A stretch of DNA of 7,028 nt from Thermoplasmatota archaeon (GTDB taxonomy: Archaea > Thermoplasmatota > Thermoplasmata > UBA10834): positions 1-7,028 of the forward strand of contig JAJISI010000064.1 in assembly GCA_022848805.1 (NCBI GenBank), in the 5' to 3' direction. Made by a program: the position numbers and the translations under genes. The notes beneath the pieces are model-generated. The model saw only the letters and a list, made by a program, of their open reading frames with translations. It was not told the origin of the DNA and ran no database searches. The first letter of the stretch is position 1. Each line of letters starts with the position of its first letter. Positions 1 through 6,526 of this stretch are shown in pieces.

Positions 1-1038
1 GCTTTTCTCATAAAACGGAAGAGCGTGTTCAGGATAGCGACGGGGGCATCAGACGTCGAGGACAACGTGATCGTCCGTCTGGAATCGGACGGCGAGTTCG
101 GCGTTGGGAGCGCCTCTCCCAGCGATGTGACACACGAGACGAAGGACACGATCACGGACTTCCTTCGGGCTGCTCGACGGAGTGTGACGGGCGTCGACGA
201 GAACGACCTACCGGGATTGCACGAGGCCCTCGACTCCGTCGCCCGTGGGAACACGGCGGCCAAGGCCGCGGTGGACATGGCGGCATATGACCTCCTCGCC
301 AAGCGCGCCGACAGACGGGTGTTCGAGCTTCTCGGAGAGGCCGGCGACGGGAGCATGCTAACGGACATCACCATCGGCATCGAGGACCGGGAGGAGACCG
401 TAAGGAAGGCGGTCGCCCACTGCGCGGAAGGCTTCCGTGCGCTCAAGCTCAAGGTGGGACTCAGCCTCAGCGGGGATATCGAACGTATGACGGCTGTCCG
501 GGACGCGGTAGGCTCCGGCGTGGAGATGCGGGTCGACGCGAACCAAGGGTACTCTGTCGATGAGGCGTCAAGGTTCTGCGAGGAGATGCATACGCTCGGA
601 GTCGTGCTCGTGGAGCAACCCGTTGACGCCGACGATTACGAAGGGCTCAGGAAGGTGAGGGAGGGCAGTCCCGTGCCCATCATGGCAGACGAGTGTCTGA
701 GGACCGTCGACGATGCTAGAAAGGTCGCTGAGATGGGGGCAGCGGACATCATCAACATCAAGCTCATGAAGAGCGGGGGCATCCACCCCGCAATAACGAT
801 AGACGAGATAGCCAAGGATGCCGGCATGACTACCATGGTCGGTTGCATGGGAGAGATACAGCTGTCGATCGCTGCGGGGCTGCACTTCGCCTTGGGCTCG
901 GGCAACGTGCGATATGTCGACCTCGACTCGCACTTCTCGATGATAGACGACCCTTCGATGGGGCTGACTTTCAAGGATGGTGCCCTCGAGGTCGCGCGTC
1001 GGCCGGGCCTGGGCATCGCTACGACACTAGACCAGTAA
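1..1038 (+). CDS. Dipeptide epimerase, enolase superfamily (5' truncated by window edge)
   Basis: Predicted to epimerise the alpha carbon of a residue in a dipeptide (L-Ala-D/L-Glu epimerase type), a cytoplasmic Mg-dependent reaction. The frame is open from base 1 and the residues before the first GTG (base 25) already fit the family's N-terminal strand (IKRKSVFRIATG), so the true start lies upstream and this GTG is probably not the start. Numbering from that GTG: K141-x-K143 is the catalytic KxK; D171 (VDANQGY), E197 (VEQPV) and D222 (ADE) are the three metal ligands; K246 (INIKLMKSGG) is the opposite-face acid/base lysine; GCMGE at 273-277 and D299-L-D301 match the dipeptide epimerase subgroup, in which the DxD binds the substrate's amino group. 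The stop is TAA. The visible 337 residues plus a short missing N-terminus suit a family of roughly 340-370. Family assignment is firm; the exact dipeptide substrate cannot be read from sequence. Confidence 0.9.
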   Translation, partial: AFLIKRKSVFRIATGASDVEDNVIVRLESDGEFGVGSASPSDVTHETKDTITDFLRAARRSVTGVDENDLPGLHEALDSVARGNTAAKAAVDMAAYDLLAKRADRRVFELLGEAGDGSMLTDITIGIEDREETVRKAVAHCAEGFRALKLKVGLSLSGDIERMTAVRDAVGSGVEMRVDANQGYSVDEASRFCEEMHTLGVVLVEQPVDADDYEGLRKVREGSPVPIMADECLRTVDDARKVAEMGAADIINIKLMKSGGIHPAITIDEIAKDAGMTTMVGCMGEIQLSIAAGLHFALGSGNVRYVDLDSHFSMIDDPSMGLTFKDGALEVARRPGLGIATTLDQ

Positions 1039-1039
1039 T

Positions 1040-1047
1040 GCTTATAG
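1040..1047 (+). promoter_or_regulatory. Candidate TATA box for the coiled-coil gene
   Basis: GCTTATAG begins two bases after the epimerase stop codon. An archaeal start site would fall about 25 bases downstream, near 1070, leaving a leader of about 25-30 bases before the ATG at 1097. No convincing Shine-Dalgarno sequence precedes that ATG (the nearest purine run is GGCGGA at 1084-1089). The match is short, so this is only a candidate; read-through from the epimerase gene, 58 bases away, is equally possible. Confidence 0.35.
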
Positions 1048-1096
1048 CCTGAATGCTCAATCCCGTGCCACCGATTGCGTACTGGCGGATTATCAA

Positions 1097-1960
1097 ATGG
1101 CGAAGAAAATAGACGATCTCCGCAACGCCGAGGAGAAGTTCCGGGCGCTTCTGAACAAGCGCGATGAGATAAATTCCCAAGCAGCGATCATAAGATCCGA
1201 GCGGGACACGCTGAACGACCAGCGAAGGGAACTCCAGGATCAGGTGAGGGACGTACGTGACAAGCGAGACGCCCTCGTCACGGAGATGCGGGTCTACAAG
1301 GACAGGAGGAACGACCTCCAGAGGAAGGCGAAGGAACTCATCGAGTTCAAGGGCAAGCTCAAGGGCAGGCCCATGGGAGACCTCAACTCCGAGATACGCA
1401 AGTTATCTGATGAGATCAAGAACCTCAACCTGACGCAGCAGACGGTCCCGATGACCATCCCGAAAGAGAGGAAGCTGCTGGATGACCTCAAGGCGAAGAG
1501 GGAGGAACTGGAGCGCGTGAGGACGATACTCGTCGATCAGGAGAAGATCGTCAAGGAGATCCGCGACATCGACCAGAGCATAGACGAGCTCTTCCGACAG
1601 GCGGACAAGGAGCACGAGGAGGTCGTGCGTCTATCGAACGAGAGCCAGGAACACCACGACCACGTCACCTCCGTGATGAAAGAGGTTTCTTCGCTCAAAG
1701 GAGTCGCCGACAAGAAACACGCTGATTTTGTCAAGCTCAGGGAAGGCGCGGACGCGGCCCATCAAAAGGCCACGGACATGCGGGATAAGATCATCGAGAT
1801 ACGCAAGGAGCGACGCGCTTCGTGGCAGGAAGAGCAGGACTCGGTCAACGAGGTCAACAAGGCCGCGCGGGACACTTTCGATGACGAGAAGAGGAAGGAC
1901 GCGGCAGCCGAGGAAGCCCTCCAGCTGCTCCTTAAGAAGAAAAAGGTAGAGATGCGCTGA
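1097..1960 (+). CDS. Archaeal coiled-coil protein, COG1340-like
   Basis: A 287-residue, highly charged, almost wholly helical protein with no signal peptide or membrane segment, so cytoplasmic. Residues about 4-85 form a first coiled coil rich in K, R, E and D. A break follows near 86-95 (KGKLKGRPMG), then a segment at 105-140 containing QQT (114-116) and a KERKLLDDL stretch. This resembles the conserved region of the archaeal coiled-coil family in which an 'I-x-x-L-...-QQT-...-ERxLV' pattern separates two coils. A second coil (about 125-240) carries the heptad-like ADKEHEEVVRLSNESQEHH segment also typical of that family, and the last 20 residues are lysine-rich. The ATG at 1097 is the only well-placed start. 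The role of the family is not established; structural or chromosome/RNA-associated roles are guesses. The gene ends 25 bases from a convergent neighbour, and a hairpin spans its stop codon. Confidence 0.8.
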   Translation: MAKKIDDLRNAEEKFRALLNKRDEINSQAAIIRSERDTLNDQRRELQDQVRDVRDKRDALVTEMRVYKDRRNDLQRKAKELIEFKGKLKGRPMGDLNSEIRKLSDEIKNLNLTQQTVPMTIPKERKLLDDLKAKREELERVRTILVDQEKIVKEIRDIDQSIDELFRQADKEHEEVVRLSNESQEHHDHVTSVMKEVSSLKGVADKKHADFVKLREGADAAHQKATDMRDKIIEIRKERRASWQEEQDSVNEVNKAARDTFDDEKRKDAAAEEALQLLLKKKKVEMR

Positions 1961-1976
1961 CGCGCCCCGCGCCAGC
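1938..1976 (-). terminator. Hairpin plus T-tract ending the minus-strand operon
   Basis: Reading the minus strand, ten bases past the stop of the TPR gene there is an inverted repeat at 1976-1956: arms GCTGGCGCG and CGCGTCAGC around a GGG loop. It gives nine continuous pairs in the minus-strand RNA, one of them G-U. Eleven bases further on is TTTTT-C-TT-C-TT (1944-1934). Archaeal termination depends mainly on T-tracts, with hairpins optional, so this is a plausible terminator. In the plus-strand RNA the same repeat has one A-C mismatch and spans the coiled-coil gene's stop codon, followed by a weaker pyrimidine tract at 1989-2000, so it may act in both directions. Confidence 0.55.
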
Positions 1977-1985
1977 CCTTACACA

Positions 1986-3959
1986 TCATCTCTTCTTTCT
2001 ACCGAACACGAGAATCGAGGCCGTCGGCTCGATATCGTCGTCCTTGTCCTTCTTCCTCGAAAAGCGTTTCTTCTTCTCCGGTTTCTCCTCTTGTTCCCTT
2101 GGCTTCGTTATCTTCTTTCTCCGTTGCTGCGGAGTGTCGGGCTTGTCGGGCGCCTTTCCCTTGGAGACATAGATGTCCCTGTCTCCCGCCCGCTTGAAGT
2201 GCAGGCGGTCCGTCTTCATCAAGAGAGCCATTGGCAGCACGAGCTGGTCCTTGGAGAGTTCGGTGTTCTTCTCTATCTTCTCCAGGGTGGCGCCCGATGT
2301 CTCCGTCACAGTGAGTATCGCTCTGATGGCGTCGTTGACGTTCAGCTTCTCCTTGCCCGTCCCCACGGTCAGCTGCGTTCTCTGGTCGACTATGCTCGAC
2401 AGGAACTCCTTGGAGCGGCCGTCGAAGTTGGCAGCGTCCTCCCTCAGGATGGCCCAGAGGGGGCGCGTGTCGAGTCCGAGCTGCTCCCAGCCGCGTATCT
2501 GGTCTATCTTCTGCCCCATGAGGAACTGCCTGTCGAGACCGTTCTGCGCGACCGCGCTGTCGGGCTTGATCTCGAGGGCGCGCTGGAAGTGCATCACCGC
2601 TTCGTCGTGCCTTCCGAGCCTGGCGCACATCTTCGCGAGGTTGACGTGGGCGTCGAAGTTCTCCGGCATGAGCAGCATGGCCTTGTTGAAGCATACCATA
2701 GCCTCCTCGGGCCACGCGAGCGAGACGAATATGACGCCTTTGTTGTTCCAGGCGTAGGCGTTGTTGGTGTCCAACTTGATCGCCTTGTCGTATGCGCTGA
2801 GCGCCAGGGCGCGCTTCGCGTCCAGAGCGTGTATGTTACCCAACTGGCACCACGAGATGCCGTCCTCGGAGTCTATCTCGAGCGCCGTCTCGTAGCAGGT
2901 CTTCGCCTTCGAGTGCTCCTTCAAGGCGTACAGGGCGTCGGCCTTCAGGCTCCAGGGGAGGGCGAAGCGCTTAGACACGCCTATCTCGAAGCACTCCTCG
3001 AGCGCGGCGTCCGCGTGCTTGAGAGCTCCGCTGAAATCACCCTTCCGTATCAGAGAGTTCGCCGTCCTCAGGCGGCTCCACAGCCCGAGATACTCTTTCT
3101 CCCGCCAGACGTACAGAGCCAGTGGGACGAAGGAGAACGTGAAGCCTATCGTGGCGACCATACGGTCGTACTGGTCCGCCGAATCGGTCGGTATGATGCC
3201 TATCTGCTCGTGGAACGCTACGAGGAACAGGCCCATGGCGCCGAGCAGCCACGCGGCGAACAAGCCGTCCCGTGTGCGGATGAACTGCAGCGCGAGAACC
3301 GCAAGAGTCATACCGCCTGCGAACAGCGGCAGGTTCACCGCGGAGAACGGATATTCTCCGGGGGCGCTCCTGCCGACGTCGAACGCTTCGTGGACGGGCA
3401 CGAGCAGCATCAGTATCAAGCCGGTTCCGAATATCGCCAGTACGAGGCTGTCTCTGTCATCGATCGCTTTCGACGCCATGACAAGCATGACGAAACCCGC
3501 AACGATCAGCATGCTGAAGACGACGGCCACCGCGCCAGCGGACGGGCCGATGAGGGCGACAATGGCGAAGCTCGCGACGGTCATTATCAGGCCTATCTGT
3601 CCGATGACCGACTTCGGGAACGGTAGCAGTGTGGACTTTCCTTTGTCCGGTATGACTGGCTTGACGTTGAACAGCAGCAGTATGCCGAACATGAGGAACA
3701 GGCCGGATACGACGAACGCATATGTGTTGTAGACCTCCCAGCTGCCGTACCATATCTCCTGGCTCATGAAGAACGCTATCGCCGAGCCGATCACGACGGC
3801 GGCGTAAAGCAGCAACATGTACAATCTCGGACCGCCTATCCAAGGCACGAACGGCCGTACTGACTCCTTGTGGTCGCTCAATGGTCTGAGCAGTTTCGTG
3901 AGCGACATGCCTTCGGGCCCGGACGAACCCTCAACCTTCTCTTCACTCGTGACCGTCAT
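1986..3959 (-). CDS. Polytopic membrane protein with TPR repeats and C-terminal winged-helix-like domain
   Basis: 657 residues, not a recognised named gene. Residues 1-44 are hydrophilic. About eight hydrophobic segments follow, near 45-65, 80-98, 118-136, 141-162, 171-190, 208-226, 231-249 and 266-285. An even number with a polar N-terminus puts both ends in the cytoplasm. Four good TPR units follow at about 334-366, 367-400, 401-434 and 435-468, with a degenerate one at 295-330; each keeps the helix-A W/L-G/A pattern and ends in an A-x-x-L/I-x-P/D-type turn. Residues 481-530 carry W-x3-G-L-D-x3-L. Residues 537-600 look like a winged helix: NDAIRAILTVTETSG, TLEKIEKNTELS, a third helix, then a basic hairpin ending DIYVSKG. 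Residues 603-657 are a disordered Lys/Arg-rich tail. The ATG at 3959 overlaps the upstream gene by 17 bases and has its own Shine-Dalgarno sequence. A scaffold or signalling role is an inference from architecture only. Confidence 0.85.
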   Translation of the reverse strand: MTVTSEEKVEGSSGPEGMSLTKLLRPLSDHKESVRPFVPWIGGPRLYMLLLYAAVVIGSAIAFFMSQEIWYGSWEVYNTYAFVVSGLFLMFGILLLFNVKPVIPDKGKSTLLPFPKSVIGQIGLIMTVASFAIVALIGPSAGAVAVVFSMLIVAGFVMLVMASKAIDDRDSLVLAIFGTGLILMLLVPVHEAFDVGRSAPGEYPFSAVNLPLFAGGMTLAVLALQFIRTRDGLFAAWLLGAMGLFLVAFHEQIGIIPTDSADQYDRMVATIGFTFSFVPLALYVWREKEYLGLWSRLRTANSLIRKGDFSGALKHADAALEECFEIGVSKRFALPWSLKADALYALKEHSKAKTCYETALEIDSEDGISWCQLGNIHALDAKRALALSAYDKAIKLDTNNAYAWNNKGVIFVSLAWPEEAMVCFNKAMLLMPENFDAHVNLAKMCARLGRHDEAVMHFQRALEIKPDSAVAQNGLDRQFLMGQKIDQIRGWEQLGLDTRPLWAILREDAANFDGRSKEFLSSIVDQRTQLTVGTGKEKLNVNDAIRAILTVTETSGATLEKIEKNTELSKDQLVLPMALLMKTDRLHFKRAGDRDIYVSKGKAPDKPDTPQQRRKKITKPREQEEKPEKKKRFSRKKDKDDDIEPTASILVFGRKKR

Positions 3960-6369
3960 CTGTTTCTCCCTCTCGATTCTCCTCAGTCGTCCGCTCTCTT
4001 CTCTTACGCCTAATGGCGAAGAACATAATTGTCACTATCGCAAGCGGCATCACGACGACATCAAACTCAGGAATAGGCACCTGACCTATGTTCCAATCCC
4101 CCGGAGTGAGGTCCATCCAAGCCCAATCCGCGTATTCGTCATCGACGGTGCCGATACGACCGTACGACTTGGCCTGCCAAAACGGAATGTTGATGCTGTC
4201 GATCACGGTTCCCGAACCGTCAAGCAGCTCGTAAAACTCGCCTTTCTCGAAGTCGAGGCCGGTGACGACGACGAATTCCCAGGGGTCGACAAATCTATCC
4301 ACGTCGAAAGTATAGACAACGAGGCCGTCCACATGCACTTCCCAGTCAATGAGGTTGATGGTTTCGGTGCCAGTGTTCAGAAGCTCGATCCAGTCACGGC
4401 TGGTCCTCGGCTGTGTGCTATACAGCTCGTTGATGACGATGCCGCCGAAATCCCTTGCGCTCAAGTGGGTGCGGGTCGACAGGAACGCGAGCATGTCATC
4501 CGAGCATCCACGCCAATCCTGAGCCAGGAATGTGATGGCATACGTCCCTTCGGGCGAGATACCCAGGGACTCGAACGAGCTCCCGACCTCCAGCTGATAG
4601 CTGTCGATGGCGGCATCAACCGGACCGTTGTTCACCCATACGACGCCATCGTATCTGTAAACCGTAGACGATATCAGTCTATTGGTCTTTCCGACGATGA
4701 CAATGCATGTCTCCGAACCGCCGACATAATACCCTGTGCTCTGGTTGAAGTCGGTGTCGATGAACATGAAAGCCAGGTCGGCACCCATCCTCGGAACGGC
4801 GACATCGGAGGTGATGTTGCTCACCACGGCTTCAGGCGCGACCCATCTGATCATGTCGCCGGGTATGTTGGAGCCGGCCATCATCGAACCGTTGACTGCC
4901 ATGTAGAAATATGCCGCCTCGGCCTGGGAGGCTGTCTTGACCGTCGATATATCGGCGTTCGCGGTCGTCAGGTTTTCGTCGACAGAAGAGACCGAGTCGC
5001 CAAGGGCGTCCTCCCTCGGGGCCTTCATCTTCCAGTCGGCAAATGCACCGTCGATGACTATCTCCTCCGAAGAAGACATGATGTAGGCGACCATCGACCC
5101 GGTTTGGACCGACTCGTAGGTGACGGTCACGTTTTCATCGAACAGCAATCCAGCATCACGGTCCAACCTCAATCCGAACGAGCCGCCTTCAGCATCGTCT
5201 GGGAAGCTGACCAGCAGCTCGATGGTTGTCCCCAAGCCGCTCCTGAGCATGAGAGGCTTGTCGAACTCGAGCACCGTCGAATAAGTCTCCCCGAGTTCGC
5301 GTAACGACTCGACGGCCATTATGGACGTCGCGCTGACGTTCCCCATCGTCTCGAAGGCGAGGCCGAGGAGACCCGCCTCGGTCCCTTTGCCGTTCACGTG
5401 GAGCTTCAGCATCAGCTCGTCAGTCTTGCCGACGGTGACCGGCGTGGCGCTGTAGTCCTCCACGACGCGAATCGCGGGGCCGGTTGCATGGAAGTTCACC
5501 TCCGACCAGTCATCGGCAACGTCCGTATTGCGGGCGCAGACGACAGCGCGCGATTCCGGCGTAAGGATAATGTTCGTGCCGATCTCGATCCTGTCATCGT
5601 CGAAGGCGACCGCCGGGTGGCCCGCGACCTTGAACCCGGCGTAATCATTAGGGCTGGCACGGTGGTCGAAGAAGTATGTGTCGTGCAGCACGAGCGTGTG
5701 ATTCCACCCGATCACCAGTGCCAGCGATTCAGCGCCAAGTCCTCTCACAGAATAACCGGTCGACGGGTCGCCGTCGACGTCGATGAATATGTAGAAGCCG
5801 TCCGCTCCGTCGTCCGCTCCTCTGAACATCTGCCCGTCCGTTTTGATGTAGAAGTACGACGCACTGGCGTCCTGCTTCATCGCGTACTCGACGATCGATG
5901 TGTCCGGATTCTCCGAGTCCGGATGGTCGACATAGACCTGAGCATCGATCCAGTCGAGGAAGTAGCCGTCTATCTCGACCTGTTCAGGAGGGAATGTGAA
6001 AACGAGAGCGTAAGGGACGAGAAGGACCACCACACACAGCGAAGCGATAATAATCAGCTTGTTCCTGAACTTCGCGGTCGCGACTCCAAGCGTCCTCTGC
6101 TGGTATGCTAATCGGATGCCGTTGACGGCACCGCGGCCGTTCACCAGTCCGTTGGTCAGACCGTTCGTGAGGCCATTGGTCAAACCGTTCGTCAAGCCGT
6201 TCGTGAGACCGTTCGTGAGGCCCCTCAGTATGCCGTTCGTCAGCCCGTTGATGCGTCCAAGGCCGCGTCCGTTCCCAGCCCTCCGAGAGCCTTGAAGACC
6301 GTTGGTGAAGCCTCTAGAATCGGCGGGAGGTATGGAGCCCTGACTAGCATTGTCTCTGTTCTTCCGCAA
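3943..6369 (-). CDS. Membrane-anchored surface protein: LTNG-repeat tail, two CBM9/DOMON-like domains, lamin-tail domain
   Basis: 808 residues, no gene name recognised. Order: basic Gly/Asn tail (1-103) with tandem LTNG units; membrane helix about 104-124; beta domain 131-297 starting EIDGYFLDW and containing DVDGDPSTGY (197-206); beta-rich, Ig-like spacer about 300-425; a second copy of the first domain at 436-620 starting VIDGAFADW with DTDFNQSTGY (538-547); a lamin-tail domain about 643-760 (IVINELYS, DWIELLNTG, INLIDW); IPEF then a helix (770-786) and RRKRRER with an acidic tail. The positive-inside rule puts both tails in the cytoplasm and residues 125-765 outside. Seven N-x-S/T sequons (N223, 344, 413, 466, 493, 518, 542) all lie in the outside part. 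The start is TTG at 6369, five codons after an in-frame TGA; there is no ATG, GTG or better start before the repeats. CBM9/DOMON-like domains suggest sugar or cofactor binding and lamin-tail domains occur on many secreted proteins, but the ligand is unknown. Confidence 0.85.
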   Translation of the reverse strand: MRKNRDNASQGSIPPADSRGFTNGLQGSRRAGNGRGLGRINGLTNGILRGLTNGLTNGLTNGLTNGLTNGLTNGLVNGRGAVNGIRLAYQQRTLGVATAKFRNKLIIIASLCVVVLLVPYALVFTFPPEQVEIDGYFLDWIDAQVYVDHPDSENPDTSIVEYAMKQDASASYFYIKTDGQMFRGADDGADGFYIFIDVDGDPSTGYSVRGLGAESLALVIGWNHTLVLHDTYFFDHRASPNDYAGFKVAGHPAVAFDDDRIEIGTNIILTPESRAVVCARNTDVADDWSEVNFHATGPAIRVVEDYSATPVTVGKTDELMLKLHVNGKGTEAGLLGLAFETMGNVSATSIMAVESLRELGETYSTVLEFDKPLMLRSGLGTTIELLVSFPDDAEGGSFGLRLDRDAGLLFDENVTVTYESVQTGSMVAYIMSSSEEIVIDGAFADWKMKAPREDALGDSVSSVDENLTTANADISTVKTASQAEAAYFYMAVNGSMMAGSNIPGDMIRWVAPEAVVSNITSDVAVPRMGADLAFMFIDTDFNQSTGYYVGGSETCIVIVGKTNRLISSTVYRYDGVVWVNNGPVDAAIDSYQLEVGSSFESLGISPEGTYAITFLAQDWRGCSDDMLAFLSTRTHLSARDFGGIVINELYSTQPRTSRDWIELLNTGTETINLIDWEVHVDGLVVYTFDVDRFVDPWEFVVVTGLDFEKGEFYELLDGSGTVIDSINIPFWQAKSYGRIGTVDDEYADWAWMDLTPGDWNIGQVPIPEFDVVVMPLAIVTIMFFAIRRKRRERTTEENREGETDDGHE
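3966..3971 (-). promoter_or_regulatory. Shine-Dalgarno of the TPR membrane gene, inside the upstream gene's flank
   Basis: On the minus strand AGGGAG lies six bases before the ATG at 3959-3957. It is located within the last codons of the upstream surface-protein gene, whose TGA is at 3945-3943. It supports this ATG over the internal Met18, and the arrangement suits translational coupling. Confidence 0.6.
6136..6243 (-). repeat. 12-bp in-frame tandem repeat encoding (LTNG)n
   Basis: It encodes residues 43-78 of the surface protein: LTNG, ILRG, six perfect LTNG, then LVNG. Glycine occurs at every fourth residue without a break from 34 to 78 (12 in a row), so degenerate units extend towards the start. 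The six perfect units differ at third positions (Leu CTC/TTG/CTG, Thr ACG/ACC, Asn AAC/AAT, Gly GGT/GGC/GGA). The DNA copies have therefore diverged while the peptide has been kept, which argues for selection on the protein and against fresh slippage. Confidence 0.9.
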
Positions 6370-6457
6370 GGCTGATCTCTCTCAGACGGGGGGTGGAGAG
6401 CCTACTTCGAACGACACGACATCCCTCGCGATCTTGGGGGGACGGGATATCGATGTC

Positions 6458-6471
6458 GAGAGGTGCCTCTC
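6458..6471. promoter_or_regulatory. Near-perfect 14-bp dyad in the predicted operon leader
   Basis: GAGAGG and CCTCTC are perfect inverted copies around a TG spacer. It lies roughly 30-40 bases downstream of the predicted start site, where a bound repressor could block transcription. The two-base loop makes an RNA hairpin less likely than a DNA site for a dimeric protein. No regulator is identified. Confidence 0.3.
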
Positions 6472-6518
6472 CAAAGGGTGACGCTACGTGCTGCCAGTAC
6501 GTTTGTAGTGAAATGGCA

Positions 6519-6526
6519 TTATTAAA
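6519..6526 (-). promoter_or_regulatory. Candidate TATA box for the surface-protein/TPR operon
   Basis: The minus strand reads TTTAATAA, preceded by the purine-rich CAAAAGTG, which could serve as a TFB-recognition (BRE) element. It is the most AT-rich spot in the gap. The predicted start site is about 25 bases on, near 6497, giving an unusually long leader of about 125 bases before the TTG at 6369. Confidence 0.45.

Noticed and set aside
25..27. GTG as the start of the epimerase
   Set aside because: The frame is open upstream to base 1 and those residues fit the conserved N-terminal strand of the family, so the gene is cut by the window edge.
2091..3626. A 511-codon open frame on the plus strand, antisense to the TPR membrane gene
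   Set aside because: Its translation is Arg/His/Glu-rich with no domain pattern, while the opposite strand encodes clear membrane helices and TPRs. Long antisense frames are expected opposite GC-rich coding sequence.
3817..5304. A 495-codon plus-strand open frame antisense to the surface-protein gene
   Set aside because: It spans the junction of two well-supported minus-strand genes and shows low-complexity Asp/Arg/Val/His composition without recognisable domains.
6136..6243. Tandem 12-bp units as a CRISPR-like or intergenic satellite array
   Set aside because: Units are contiguous without spacers, in frame, and conserved at the peptide level.
6400..6425. TTCGAAC resembling a tRNA T-loop
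   Set aside because: The flanking bases do not form a T-stem on either strand, and no acceptor or anticodon arms are present.
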